From assembly GCF_018691265.1 (NCBI RefSeq), contig NW_024881295.1:18957904-19021903 (forward strand): a DNA stretch of 64,000 bases. Reading direction: 5' to 3'. This DNA is from Tyto alba (taxonomy: Eukaryota > Chordata > Aves > Strigiformes > Tytonidae). Below, one piece after another: positions 19,715 through 31,775 of the stretch. A model generated the notes under the pieces. It made no database searches, had not been told where the DNA came from, and saw only the letters and a list, made by a program, of their open reading frames with translations. Each line of letters starts with the position of its first letter. Within the stretch, counting starts at the first letter, position 1. The translations under genes were made by a program, and so were the position numbers.

Positions 19715-22700
19715 GTGAGTTAAGTGAATTCAAGGACAGTCATTGTTACCAAGGCTAAATAAGCCATAGTGTCAAATAGGCTCTTCATTTTAAAATTACT
19801 GATTTGTTGTTGTGGGCAAAATGATCTTAACTCAGGGAATTTTTACTTAATTCAGTTTAGTGCCAATAGATACGAACTTATGTTTACTGAACTGGGTATT
19901 GAGAAAAAAAAAAGAGAACATAAGGAGTTAAATACTGAAGTATACGTCCTTCCTCCATTTTTTTTCCAGGTTCAAATTAAGCCGAAGACCTACCCTCCCA
20001 CCTTCCTAGTCTCAACTTCCCTTGTTTTCCCCATAGGTTACTCTCAGTCAGTCCCAGTTCCCCCAGGGAGGTGATGGGTGATGGTGCAGGAGGTTGGGGC
20101 TGTGTGTGTGATGGTTTGCCTGCAGCTCCTCTGCACTTTTTCTCCGTTTTCCTCTGCTCCATCATGCTTCCTGCTGGCCCTGCCCTGGCATGGGTTGGCT
20201 GCTGGCTGTGGTCCCTCAGGAGTCTCTCTGCCCTAGTGTGGGTTGCTTGTGGGCCACAGTCCCGCAGTTGGGATTTTAATCTATTGTATCCTTAGACTCT
20301 AATAATTTTTTAGTAAATCAAAGCTTTTTGAAGTTTTGAAGCTACATAGATGTCTGGTTGTTCCTACCATGAGTATCCTTTGAATAGCGTTGGCATTTGC
20401 TTGAAGCTACACCTTGTCCCTCCTTTCTCCTGCTTTGGTAGTCTGCAGTAGACCAGCTATTGGGATATTCATCTCCCTACTTTTTTTCATGATTTTACAG
20501 ACTTACAGACTTTTCAAAGGTCTATGTACCTCTTACACCTTTCCGGATTCCAGTCAAAGTATTTTCACTGTTGATTTAGAATACAACAATTGAGTTATGT
20601 GCCGTAGACACACCAGAACTGACTGAAAATCCACAAGAATCAGCAGGTTTCTAGACTTCTTGATCCCTACCCTTTTGCAACAAATGCCATTCTTTTTCTA
20701 TGGGGTCCTTTGATTGCTGTTACTTTAGATACATGTAATTTGGATGAATGCTTATTCACCGAATGACTATACATTCATTTGTATATGTGTACTTTTACTT
20801 GTGTATGTGCATGCAGTATTGCAAAACTGGAATTGTTGTCTGTGAAGCGAGCAAACCAAAAAGGATTATTGCCCTGGGCTGCTCAACAGAGGAACTTCAT
20901 GCTGTGCCAGTAGTGCTGTTAAGGTTTCCTAATGAACTGAAAGGCTGTGAAGTTTACATGTCTCGGATGCCTTGCAATTATTGTGCAAAATTGCTGGTTC
21001 AGGGTCAGTATCAGAACTGAAATATCTCCTAGACTAAAATTGCCCATGTGGCATCCTCACAGGCTGGTAAATTAGTCATGCCAGTCATTTCTCTTCCTCT
21101 TTATTTTCTTCCATTTTGCTCTTTGTGTTTTTCCTCAGTTGATTCTATATGAATCATTTAGATCACTGTCAGAAGCTGATGCAGAAAAATATCTTATACA
21201 ATAGGTAGCTGTGATTGTTAGAGAATATTAAGATGTGATTCACAAAGTCATTGCACAAATTGCTGGTATTTACTAACACATGGATCAGGAAGAGTGAAAG
21301 CCATTAAATGAAAAAAGAGCCATGAAACCTTGTAGAGGTGCTAGTTAAATGAGAAAAAAAGTTAAAGGAGTGGTCCCAAGGGATGTGGAAATCCTGAAAA
21401 AATAATGCATAGATAATTGACCCCCCAAAAAACAAAAAGAAAACAGCCATTCCCATTTAAGTCATTTATCAGAGAAATGTACCTCAGGTATTAGTATTCA
21501 GGATAACAAGGGAAGTAGGTAGATTTTTTACAGACAAGTCAGTCTGTAGTACTTCACAAATAATAATGTACTACCTATATGTTGAATTTTCTGGTTTTTT
21601 TTTTTTAGATGCCTAATTGATATACATATTTTTTTTCTACAGTAAACTCAATAACTTCCTGTATCTTTTTAAAACATTCCCCTTGTTTTGGAAATTTTTA
21701 CTATTTGGTAAATATAATCACCTTTTTTTCCAGTTTAATGACTTCGGGGGGGAAAAAAAAAAAAAAAGCATGAATTGTATACAAAGCTTCCATTTTGACT
21801 ATGAAAATAATGTGTTAATAAAACATATTTTAATATTATTTTACTAATATGGGGAAAAGCTACAGGTTGTTTAGATACATCCCAAATCACTTTACCTTTA
21901 TTAATGGGAAAAAATGACCACTAGTATATTTCATATTTAATATTAATCTTGCATATATATTTTCTTTGTTCAGCACAAGTCTCACAAGTGTATTACTGGC
22001 CGATGTTTGAATCTGAAACTTCAGAAAATAACTCAAAGGATCATCTGGTGAAACATGCTAATACCATCTTTACAGAAAGCTATGTTGTTGCAGCGGTGTA
22101 TGTACCAACAATGGACAATCGAAGAAAAATGCAAATACTTAATTCAAATAAAAGAGCATTTTCCAATGATGATCTAATCCCAATTGCATCTATATTTGAT
22201 GAGAAAATTGGTGTGGATGTTTTAAAGCAGTTCAACTTGGAACACCTGAAAGAAAACCAACTGGAAAAATATAAAGAAAATCTTACTACAGCAAAGATTT
22301 GCTTCAAAACTCTGGCAAGTTGCAGAGATGAAAAAATAATAATCTTAGAAGAGAAGGAATCCACTCTAAAGAATAATTCTAAATACACCCATGCATTACA
22401 GCTCTGTGATTTATTAGCATCCAGAAGTGGTAAGTAAACTAATATGACTAAATTTAGCTCGGTAATTCACTCAGTGTAGAAAATTCCTACATAATTGATA
22501 GTCATATTCCTGGAGATGTAATATACTGAAAAAAACCGCCCCTTTAATTGATTACATTGTATTCTGTTAGGGAATTCATGAACCTCTGCATATCTAGACA
22601 CACTTAATACGACAGTGGTATTTCCTATGTTATAAAATTAATTATTGTTGCTTCATTGTCTTATAAAACATACTCAGGTTATCTGAAGAAGGCTGGTAGC

Positions 22701-25700
22701 ACAAATTGGGCAAAAATCTCCCTAAGAAAAAATGAACCATCTCGTTACTACCAACTGGTGGTTTTTTTGCTGAAGGGGGAGTTGCTCCAGTGCCAGCCCC
22801 AGGTCTGAGTAAGACCCAAAGAAACAGTGCAGAGGTATTTAGTTGGGCTTTTTCTGTACCACTAGACAAACTGGAGGAAGAGGAGGAATGTGATTCTCCT
22901 GTCTTCCTCACCAGGTGGGGATTTCTGTCTGCTCAGGCTGATTGCAAGGGACTCTGGTTGGGGCCAGTTGCTCTGTGGTATCAAACAGCAGGCTGTCAGT
23001 TCCAACGTTGTTTTTTGTCGAGCTTTCCTATTTTTACATTAAAGGTTTACAAAACTGAAGAAGCACTGCTGCAATAGAAAACAAAACTGGGCGTAATTAT
23101 CTGTTTCTTTCTCGCATAGTCCAATAGGCTGGCTGGTTGTGGTTGGTTACACTGGATATTAGGCTGGTTTTCGTTCAGTCCTACCTGTGCAGGTTGAGAA
23201 TAGGATTCACTCAGCAGCACGGCAGATGTTTTCCACTTTATCCCAAATCCCTACTACTGTTTCCCAATGCTTGTCTTCCTGTTGGGTAAATGCATTTGGT
23301 TGCTCTGTAGAAGAGAAAACATTGCAAATGTTGACTGATTTTAATCATCATAACAGTTGCTCTTTGCTCATCGATAAAAAAGTGGAGTCTTATGGCTCCC
23401 CATCAGCATCACACCTGCACCAGCTCCCCTGGGTCACCAGAAAGTGGAAAGCTTCTAGCTTTCCTTTCCCTTTCCTGCAAAGGACAATTTCTGGAGGTTG
23501 TTTCTTCCTGTGGCGGGGAAGAGGGTGGGAGAGATCCTGGGAAATAGATGTCATTACATGTTCTTGTGCCTTGAGAAAAGTCTAAGAGAACTTGCTGTTC
23601 AGTCAGAGAAAGTAGTTTTTAAACTTCTTCAGAACCGCAACAATAGGGAGTGTGCTAGTCTCAGCAGTGGGGAAGGTCAATGGTTTTGGTGTTTCTACAC
23701 GAGAGCACTGGATAAGGCAACTGAGATGGACTACGGGAGATAGAGAGCTATGAGGTCTGGAGATAAGTGCATTGATTAGACTAACATCTGGTTAGTCTTC
23801 TTGTCAGCTGTTTACCTGGTTTGGTATTTTCTGGAGGCAGTCGAGCAAGGAACAGAAACTTTTGTCCCAACAGGTATGTTCTGCATCTCTCTGGACCAGC
23901 AGGGATGAATAAAAATGCCATACCTTTTAACCAGCAGGTTTGTTGCAATATCATAGTGTTGTATGAATTTATAATTGTGATTATTTGACTGTTTATCCTC
24001 AGACAATAATAATGGAGTGGGGACAGTGATATACAAGGAAGACAACATTGTAAGTAAAGGTTTATGTGGTCTAGGAAATTGTGCTCCTCATAAAAATGTC
24101 TGATCATGATCTATTGTCATATGAAAATAATGCGTGTAAGATTGTTATGTAATTGGTTATCAGGCATGGAAACATTTAAAAAAGCCCATTTCTACCATAA
24201 GAAATGCACTTTAAGTTTACTGGGCTTGTGTTTATGCATGTAAATGAGGAAGTTAACTTGCATCATGTGGACTCAAAAAATGTTAGTGGAGTTGCAGTAA
24301 TATAAAACAACTTATTGTGAAAAAAAATTTATATTCCCTAGCTTTGTCCCAGAACATTAAGATGATGGATTATTTAGTCCATTTAGTCAGCAGTTAGAAG
24401 AGTTGAAGTCCCATATTTGCTAAATTCTAAAGCAATGAGCTGATGTCCCTGATGACGTTACTATTATCATATTGAAATTCCATGCTTATTTTTATTTCAT
24501 ATGTTTCCAAAACGGATACAGCTAAGAAAATATAGCTAACATTTTCCAAATCTTTTTGGTGACTTTGTCTTTATCAGCCTCTTTTGTGTTAATTTTTTCT
24601 TCCTAATCAACTTTTCCTGTGATGATTTTTTATAAGCACTGTATTTCATGTTCATAGGAAGATAAATTTCTGGAAAGAAAGACAAATTATCCTTTTGGGG
24701 TAAAAGAAAATCCATGGTTTTCTGAAACTTCACATATCATACAAATTTATGATTAGGATCCCCAATCATTTTGAAATGGAGATCTGCATAAACATTACCA
24801 AACAGCATCACATGAGGACTCTCACAGAAGTTATTAATAACTTTTAGGAGCTGGATTAGGCTGTAAATAACTAAAGGTCCCAGAACAACATTGCCTTTTG
24901 TTTCTTTCTATGTTGTTTCTTTCTAGGTTGCCCTGGGCTACAGTGGATATCCAAAAGGGGCAATGAATAGTTTATTTTGCAAGAAGGCAGATGTTGATTT
25001 TGACCAGCATGCAATTGTATGTGCAGAAGCTAATGCAATTATTATGAGGTAGGAACACTTTAAATATTTTGAAGGAATTAGACCAAAAATAGTCTTCTTG
25101 TTGGGTGCTTCGTTAATGAAGAAATAGCTCCCTGGCTAATCTACCATGGGAATTTCCAAAGCCTAGAAATAAGAAGTAGTGTTACATAACATGGAAAGGC
25201 ATTTACAAGGCACTGAGTATAATTGTTTTTTACAGAGATCTAAGTCCGTGTGATCTTATATTCTAACATAAGCAGCCTTATGTGACAGAGGCTCAGAGGT
25301 CCCTGCTAGTCCCCTGTCCCTGACCTCATGCAAGCCCAGTTCCCGTGGGCAGGGGTCTTCACATGTGCTGGAGAGGGGAGTAGCCAGTAGCAGAGCTATT
25401 GCTGCTGGGTGGGCTCTGGTATTACTTAGCCATCAGAAATGCAGGTCATCACAGCTGGGCGATCAACCTGGACTGCATCCTTCGACACACGCCAACTGAG
25501 TTTCAGGAAGTTTCCTGCCTACGGAAAATTTCTCGGCAGACTGACAGTGCTGCTGCAAAAGCTTGTGCCCGTGTCCCTGGCTGATGGTCCCTCTTCTGAC
25601 AACTGCTTAGTGGGCAGTGTGTTGATTAAATGCTCTGCTGTCCCCTACTCTCATAATCGAAGTGATTATGGTTTGGTGGTGAAATGATTCCTGGATGTAC

Positions 25701-26112
25701 ATTTCATAAACCAGAGTGTCTGTCTTTATGGTGCTGTGAGTACACGATGAGTAGGTAGGGCCATTTCCTAAACTAGCAAGCTCTTGGTATGTACTGCAAG
25801 TATTTTCTTGTCATGGGCTAGAGATCCCTTACTCACCTCCCTCAGCCAGTGGTAAAAGAGAAAAAAAGAGAACCCACTCAAGGTTCCAAGAGAAATAATT
25901 CCTCCTGCAAACAGGCCTTGTTTGTAATTGTGACAATATTGAATTTTTTCAGTTCTGAGAGAGACCTGTGTAATGCTGAACTCATCACTACACGCGAACC
26001 CTGCCATGACTGTCTGAAACTGATCCGAGCAAAGAACATAGCAAAAGTCATCTGGCCTCTGCGAGACAGAAACATAGGTGATATGAGAGACGGTTATAAA
26101 AGCTGTGTGTGA
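19626..26112 (+). CDS. CDADC1-like deaminase, copy 2 (six recognised exons; no own first exon found)
   Basis: Six exons join in frame: 19626-19714, 20817-21003, 21974-22429, 24003-24049, 24927-25048 and 25953-26112. They give 352 residues to a TGA at 26110. Intron phases equal those of copy 1. Domain 1 (about 30-105) again has H-A-V (His57) with PCNYC (Cys82, Cys85), so it is catalytically degenerate. The middle segment differs strongly from copy 1. Domain 2 (about 244-330) has GYSGYPKG, then VCAEANAI (Cys291, Glu293), then EPCHDC (Cys317, Cys320). Cys replaces the usual zinc-ligand His, giving the three-Cys site of cytidine deaminases; activity is therefore plausible but not shown. No G, H or I exons like those of copy 1 were found with confidence; the protein ends soon after KVIWPLRDRN. 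No independent first exon or promoter was found, so transcription could begin upstream in copy 1. The conserved in-frame Met is at 19682. Confidence 0.83.
20817..21003 (+). CDS. CDADC1-like copy 2, exon B (first deaminase domain)
   Basis: This 187-nt exon after gcatgcag ends before GTCAGT in phase 1. It holds TEELHAVPVVLL and YMSRMPCNYCAKLL. Confidence 0.9.
21974..22429 (+). CDS. CDADC1-like copy 2, exon C (middle segment)
   Basis: This 456-nt exon after tttgttcag ends before GTAAGT. It opens QVSQVYYWPMFESE and closes HALQLCDLLASRSG, as in copy 1, but the middle is 39 nt longer and hard to align by eye. Confidence 0.9.
22430..24002 (+). other. Intron C-D of copy 2
   Basis: A 1.6-kb intron with a less AT-rich centre (about 22.7-23.7 kb) that gives several open frames on both strands. 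None resembles a known protein and none has supporting splice signals that I trust. It may be an unrecognised old repeat. Confidence 0.45.
24003..24049 (+). CDS. CDADC1-like copy 2, exon D
   Basis: This 47-nt exon after atcctcag and before GTAAGT encodes DNNNGVGTVIYKEDNI, matching the first strands of the catalytic domain. It is two codons shorter than in copy 1. Confidence 0.85.
24927..25048 (+). CDS. CDADC1-like copy 2, exon E (C-A-E motif)
   Basis: This 122-nt exon after tttctag ends before GTAGGA in phase 2. It has VALGYSGYPKG and QHAIVCAEANAIIM. The Cys aligns with the His of the H-A-E motif in copy 1. Confidence 0.92.
25049..25952 (+). other. Intron E-F of copy 2
   Basis: A 0.9-kb intron with a moderately GC-rich centre. 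No repeat or exon recognised. Confidence 0.5.
25953..26112 (+). CDS. CDADC1-like copy 2, exon F (PCxxC motif and probable terminus)
   Basis: After a pyrimidine-rich acceptor (ttttttcag) it reads SERDLCNAELITTREPCHDC and then KNIAKVIWPLRDRN, ending at a TGA at 26110. An alternative donor (ATAG then GTGATA) at 26077/26078 would end the exon in phase 1 and bypass the stop. Confidence 0.85.
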
Positions 26113-28361
26113 AGGTTCAAGGCTTGCTGTTCCTTTCTACTCTCCCTGAGGACATCTTCCTAAAAACCTTCCACTTTCCCTTCGCTGGGGAGGAATTGCA
26201 CACCCCTCACCCTTTCCTGCACTGCCAGTTTCCAGCTTGTTTGCACCACCGGAGGTAGGCTGAGTGCCAAGGGAAGGTGCTTCTCATGGGGGCAGAAGTG
26301 GTGGAGGTGGCTGCTCCCACTCTGAAGGGAAAGGGGACAGGGGTGAGAGATCGTGCTCAGAAGCTGTCCTTCATCTCCTTCAGCAGGTGGGGAAGGTCCT
26401 GCCGACCGAGGCACATAGCCTTCAGATGGAGCTTCGTGCCCCCTCCTCCTGCCTCCCCAAAGAGGCTCTGCTCTCCTGCCCACCCAAATGGGGACAGTGT
26501 TGGCTGCGGCATTTCCTCCCTCTTTTGTGAAGCCACGTGCTCTTTCCAAACAGCTCGTGCTCCACTAAAGGCATGTGCACGGCTCCCTAGAAATCCAGGG
26601 TCTGCATGCTTGCCTGTCTTACAGTCTAAATATCCTAGTAGGGGCAGCTCTTACCTTTAAGGCAGTGGTAAGGACTTGTATAAACAGTGTTAAAATCTTT
26701 GTCATTCTGTCTTAGAAATAATGTGTAGAGGTGATAATACAATAGGGAGAACAACAAGAGAATATACTGTACAGAATGAGAAAAGTTTAGATTATTCACT
26801 ATGCAAATAATACAAGAAAAAAAATATTTAGTTGTTGCACATTAGAAACAAACAAACAAACAAGAAATTAGCCATTATCTTGTAGAAGGCCTGGTAACAT
26901 TCTCCCATGCACTGCTTTCACACTCAGCTGAAGTTGCTATTCTTTAGCACATTTAACTGTTAATAAAAACAATGGCTAGGGAAAGTTCTTACTTACTGTG
27001 GATACAGGTAAATGCCTAGTTGGAGCAGATGGTTAAATCTCTTGTGCTGGTAGGGATCACTGACTTCAGATAAGCCTTGCTCTTTCTTCTTCCTGTCTCT
27101 TCCTGAATTAACTTAAATTCACTCCAGTCTGAAACAATATTAAAAACATAGGATGATACATAGGTAATTACAAGTGTTTCCTGATTCATTACCAAATCTA
27201 AGCTGAGAATAACATTTTTTTGACAAGTAAAGACATTTTTAATACTTTTTTGAGACTGGCTAGATCAGAACAGGATTGGATGTAAAATACACAGCATGAC
27301 ATATGCCATTTCAAGGTAAGAAGCCTGCTATGTGCATTGGCCCGAGAACGGTGATGCTAAACAAGTAGGGCAGGGCAGGCAGTGTCAGTGCATGCACTCT
27401 TCTAAGTTAATAATTTCCTAAAGCTGCAAAATTCTCACTAGCAACATGGGATGCATGGTGGTGGTCTGTGAGCCAGAAAGCATGAGAACTTCTCCACAAA
27501 GTGGAATTCAACATTATAAAACATGGAAATGTATTGCATTCAAGGACTTTCTTTTCCAATAAAGAAGTGATACGCTGTTTCAAACAGTCAGAGTTGCTGC
27601 AGGAAATCTAAGTTTGAATGTTTTTATATATCACTGGCCATAAATTGTGTCACAACTTTGATACCATATTAACACAGCTGTATTTAGCAGATAGAGTGCA
27701 TTGGTACTACTAGTGGTTTTCATTCTTGCAAAGAATTATCTCAGTGGATATGTGCATGTAGGTCTCTGTAGAACCGAGACCATACAGTTTTATTGTTGTG
27801 AGATATAATGAAATAGAGTTATTTTTTCCTTTATCAAAACATAGCTCACTAACACAAATTATTTTTAATGAGCTTGATTTTTTTTAGAGGCTTTTTAGCA
27901 CACTATCAGTGTACTACCTAGATGACTTTTGTCAGCAATCCAGGATTAACTGAAGATCCTTCAGGTAATGATGTCCAAATAAGATAATACCAAATATGAA
28001 AAGGAAAAGTCGTACTAATTGTTCGCTACAATTATGACTTGCTCTGAAATACGACCATGTCAGAGGAGGAGTGGAACAAATGAAACTCAGTGAGGTCATG
28101 ACATGTGCTAAGTGTGAGACCAAGACATGAGCACTTTGATTACGTAGGTGGTGAGGAATAGTCTGTTGGAACAGGGACAGCTCACCTTATCTTGGAAGAG
28201 GAAAAATTATGCTTGCATTGAATTACTTCTCTGAAATCTCTGAGATGATGTGTCTTGTTAGCATCCCTCCCTTTGCAGTGAACTAGTTAATTCAATTGCG
28301 GAGATAATTTTTGCCAATTGTTCCTTATTTATGTCTCCCATACTTCTGTTTTCATTTCAGA
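26113..28361. other. 3' flank of CDADC1-like copy 2
   Basis: A GC-richer block (26160-26650) follows the stop codon, then AT-rich DNA with the candidate poly(A) signals. There is a possible small exon at 27264-27315 (AG before, GTAAGA after), which I do not trust. The GC-rich part gives reading frames on both strands without recognisable content. Confidence 0.4.
26962..26967 (+). terminator. Candidate poly(A) signal downstream of CDADC1-like copy 2
   Basis: An AATAAA lies 850 bases after the stop at 26112. A second one lies at 27558-27563. Either could end the copy 2 transcript; position alone does not decide. Confidence 0.3.
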
Positions 28362-28399
28362 GGGGTGCTCCGCAGCTGCTGCCGGTGGTGAACCAGCAT
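28362..28399 (+). other. Possible alternative terminal exon of CDADC1-like copy 2
   Basis: A strong acceptor (tgttttcatttcag) at 28348-28361 precedes a short open stretch. If exon F of copy 2 used the internal donor at 26078, its phase-1 end would join here to give EGCSAAAGGEPA and a TAA. This is a short acidic, Gly- and Ser-containing tail somewhat like that of copy 1. No protein homology supports it. Confidence 0.2.
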
Positions 28400-31300
28400 A
28401 AAGCTCCACAACATCAACACCAGCTTTAGGATCCAGTGCCCCCAGGCCTCCCAGTATATTGGTGGTGTTGGGATAACCACCTTGTGATGGCAGCCGCTCT
28501 GGTGGTGCCCACTCCCTTCCAGAAGCACACCTCATACCAACCCCCCTGCCACCCCTTTTCTTATTACTGCTTCTGCTGTGCTCTACAGGTATTTGCTTCT
28601 GCCTGAGACTTAAGGGTGGGAAAAGCATTTGCTTTTGATGTACCTCCAAGGGGTAGTCATGCCTAACTGTGCGGTGTCTGGAGCCGTGAAGGCAGTGGTT
28701 ACTTTCTGCAGTCCTCATTCCTTCTGCAGCTTTTCTTCTCTTGGATTAGTCAGAGCATCTGAATGAGGATTTTTCCTTTTCCATTACTGGAGTTTCCCAC
28801 CCTCCTTCACATTTATTTTATTAGATCTTCTTGTTTTTCAGCTGAAAAGTAACTAGTTCCCTGTTTCCTTGTCTCTCTCTGCTCTGGAGTATTTGGTGCT
28901 TGTGTGTCCTTTCCCCATCCTTCTCCCCTTTTTCTCTGGTGTAATACAATGTTTAATTTTGTTTCTTATTCATGGGCCTCTTTATATGTCCTCTGATAGT
29001 CTCATACCTGTTTTTAATTGGTCTTTGTGCCATGTTGATCATGTTTTAGACTTAATTTAATCTCTGTCCTTGAAACACCAGACCAATTAATGTGGAATAT
29101 GCTTTCATATTTTTCCAGGCTAAATAATTTTGCTCTAAATGAGCCAGGGGTTTGCAGGCTATGGTGCTGACAGCTGCTTTTGTCCTTGCCTTCAGTCTCC
29201 CTCAACTGTAGTTTCAATATAAGGATTTTCTAGGATGGCCCCAAACCCTGAATCACCTACAAAAATCGTCTTGATTTTTAAATTATCATTCCAAGAATGC
29301 TATTATTTGTGGCTTTTTAGCTTTCAGCAATTATTCCTTTTACGCCAACCTCTTTGGAGTGAGATCATCAAAATGTTTTGCACGGGATTAAATTGAAGGT
29401 TATGTCACTTAAAAAAAAAATAAATTTGTTTGCAGTTTTCAACATGTGTCCTCTGACTGTGTTCCCTTTGGAGATGGTAAGAGCACACCATCACAAACCA
29501 AATGGCAAGGCCCTTGCCATGATAGCACTTGGTACTCACGTTGGAGTGGATGTTGCTGTGACTGGGCATGTATTTGTTTCCCTCACACAAGGCACATGCA
29601 AGTCTTGGGCAAACCTCTGTTCTTCATTTCACCCTTTCCCTCTGTTATGTGGTAGGAAAGTGTGTAGGCTCTGTGCTTAGTGTGGAAACTGAGAAGGCAG
29701 CAGCAGAAAGAGGATTTTCATACAGGGTAGCACAGTAGTGTGTGTGTGTGTGTGTGTGTGATCCTGTAAGAGATCTTTACAGAGCTAAATGCTATATGTA
29801 AAAATAATATGATAGTGTTGCAAGTCCAGAATCTCTCCATTCTAGACAAACTGTCATGCACAGGCTTAATTTTCTGATAACTCAAAGTCTTGGGAAGAAA
29901 GCTGTGCATCTCCTGTTTTAACTGCAACAACTTTCCCTGGTTCGTGCAGAAACCCATGAAACCATCAGAAATGTACTCCCCGTTGTAATTGCATCCCAGT
30001 CTGATGTTTTAAGTGCATGCCCATCGCTCCTGGCAAAGGTGGAGCAAGAATTTGTGTAGGAGAACCCCGCAAAGAATACTAGGATGCAGAAAGGACCCAT
30101 TTTCTTCCAGCCAATGTTTCTAGACTTCATCTAACTCACTACATTATCCTAGAACTTACCTGTCGGAGACTATGTTTGCACATGTCAGACACTGGCCTTT
30201 TTATTCACTGAATTATGGATATTTTTATGTGTATAGGTATGATGTATAATTTTTTAAAAGTATCATGCTATGTTAATGACACTGACATTTAAATAATCAC
30301 TTAAGATGTAGATGTACATAGTATCTTTTTTCCCCAAAAGCTTACAGGTTGGTATCACTTGCCAACAAAATATTTGCCTGTGGCCTTACTGAGAAAATTT
30401 TTATGACTGTTTCACCACCCTGCCACGCTATAACCATAAAATTATTTGTTCTAAGAACCATTAGCTTGAAAGAGTAAGACAAAGCCTAGGGTGAGCTCTC
30501 TTGGCTGTATTATGGGATACCAGTAATGTAACCAGGGAAAGTAGGAAGTGTTCAGGACTTAATCCTAGTAGAAGACAGGCTAAGTCTAAGCAGAAGAAAT
30601 GTGGATACGGTAAGAGATGATTAAGGTGCTTAGCCTTTCTGTTATAAATCATCAAGCTTTGTGTGTGATTGTCTTTCTATAAATCATAAAGCAATTTATC
30701 TTAGCCTTGTAAGCAAATGATTTTTGCAGGCATTTTGCAAGCATTTGCACAAAAAAAAATACAGGACTGATAGTAAAGGCTTAGCCTTCCTTGTGATAAA
30801 TAGCTTAGCTATGAAAAGATAATTATTTTCATGACAATGTACTTGGATAAATAACATAGATTAGAACAAGAACTAACAGGAGCTAATAATGAGAATAAGA
30901 ATGTTATTTTTCCCAATTGAGTTATTCAAGGATGAGTCCTTTATCCCAGCTGTCTGATTTTGGATTCTGGATGGTGCTGACTGAAGGGAGGGACAAAACC
31001 ATTCTGCTTTCAGACTATAAAAACATATGTGAAAGCTGAAACTCTCTCTACTTGCCAGTGCAGGTATATAAGCATCTTGATGGTTTGAAGATTACTTGGA
31101 GAGTTCAGGGAACTACTATGTAAAATTAAAGTAAATATAAAAGGCTAGTATGAAAGGCCTCTGTGGAGACTGGTGAGGAGTTCTCTGGTCAGTAACTGTT
31201 CTTGCTTCCCATGGTAGGCACCCCTCCACCTGTGTTTTCCTCCTCATTCTTTGCTGGGTCCGTGGATCTCAAGTAGATGTGGACATAATCAAATTCAGCC

Positions 31301-31770
31301 ACTACAGTACTGTGGGATCTAATTCTCAAAAGGAGGTAACATTGCCTGTAATCTACAATTGTCTCTACTGCAATTGAATTTCAAATCACCCAGAGGAGGC
31401 CTTGGAAACTATTAAAAGAATTTTCCAGAAGGATTACTTCATTGGATTAACTTTGAAGTTGCTCATTAGTGGCAACAATGTCTTTTTTGTTCCACCAGCA
31501 AGAGTGCCAGCCTGAGTGAGGACTGCCCAACCGACACATCACGACTGGGGAAGTTATTTAAGTTTTCACTTCATGCATAAGTTTTCATCTAGTATTTGAT
31601 TCAGATTCTTCTTGAAGACAACAGTCTCATTCCATTGCAAAGTATCATTATTAAATGTAACTAAATTTAAAGTTCTGCTTTGATTTATGCCAGCATTTAT
31701 TATCTTCTTAGGCAGCACAAGGGATTCGTTATCTTCTCTACTTTCCACCCCACAGCAAAGTGAAGTTATA
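28400..31770. other. Intergenic DNA, no gene recognised
   Basis: AT-rich with a (TG)n microsatellite at 29739-29760. A 129-residue minus-strand open frame at 28329-28718 lies in a GC-richer patch and has no recognisable domain. Confidence 0.45.
29739..29760. repeat. (TG)11 microsatellite
   Basis: Eleven uninterrupted TG units. Confidence 0.95.
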
Positions 31771-31775
31771 CGGGC

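Noticed and set aside
22642..23743. Possible exons or retroviral piece in intron C-D of copy 2
   Set aside because: Open frames on both strands without recognisable domains, terminal repeats or splice support.
19626..26112. Copy 2 as a pseudogene
   Set aside because: All six exons are open in one frame, splice sites and intron phases match copy 1, and the catalytic Glu and PCxxC survive. The His-to-Cys change gives another known zinc arrangement, not a loss.
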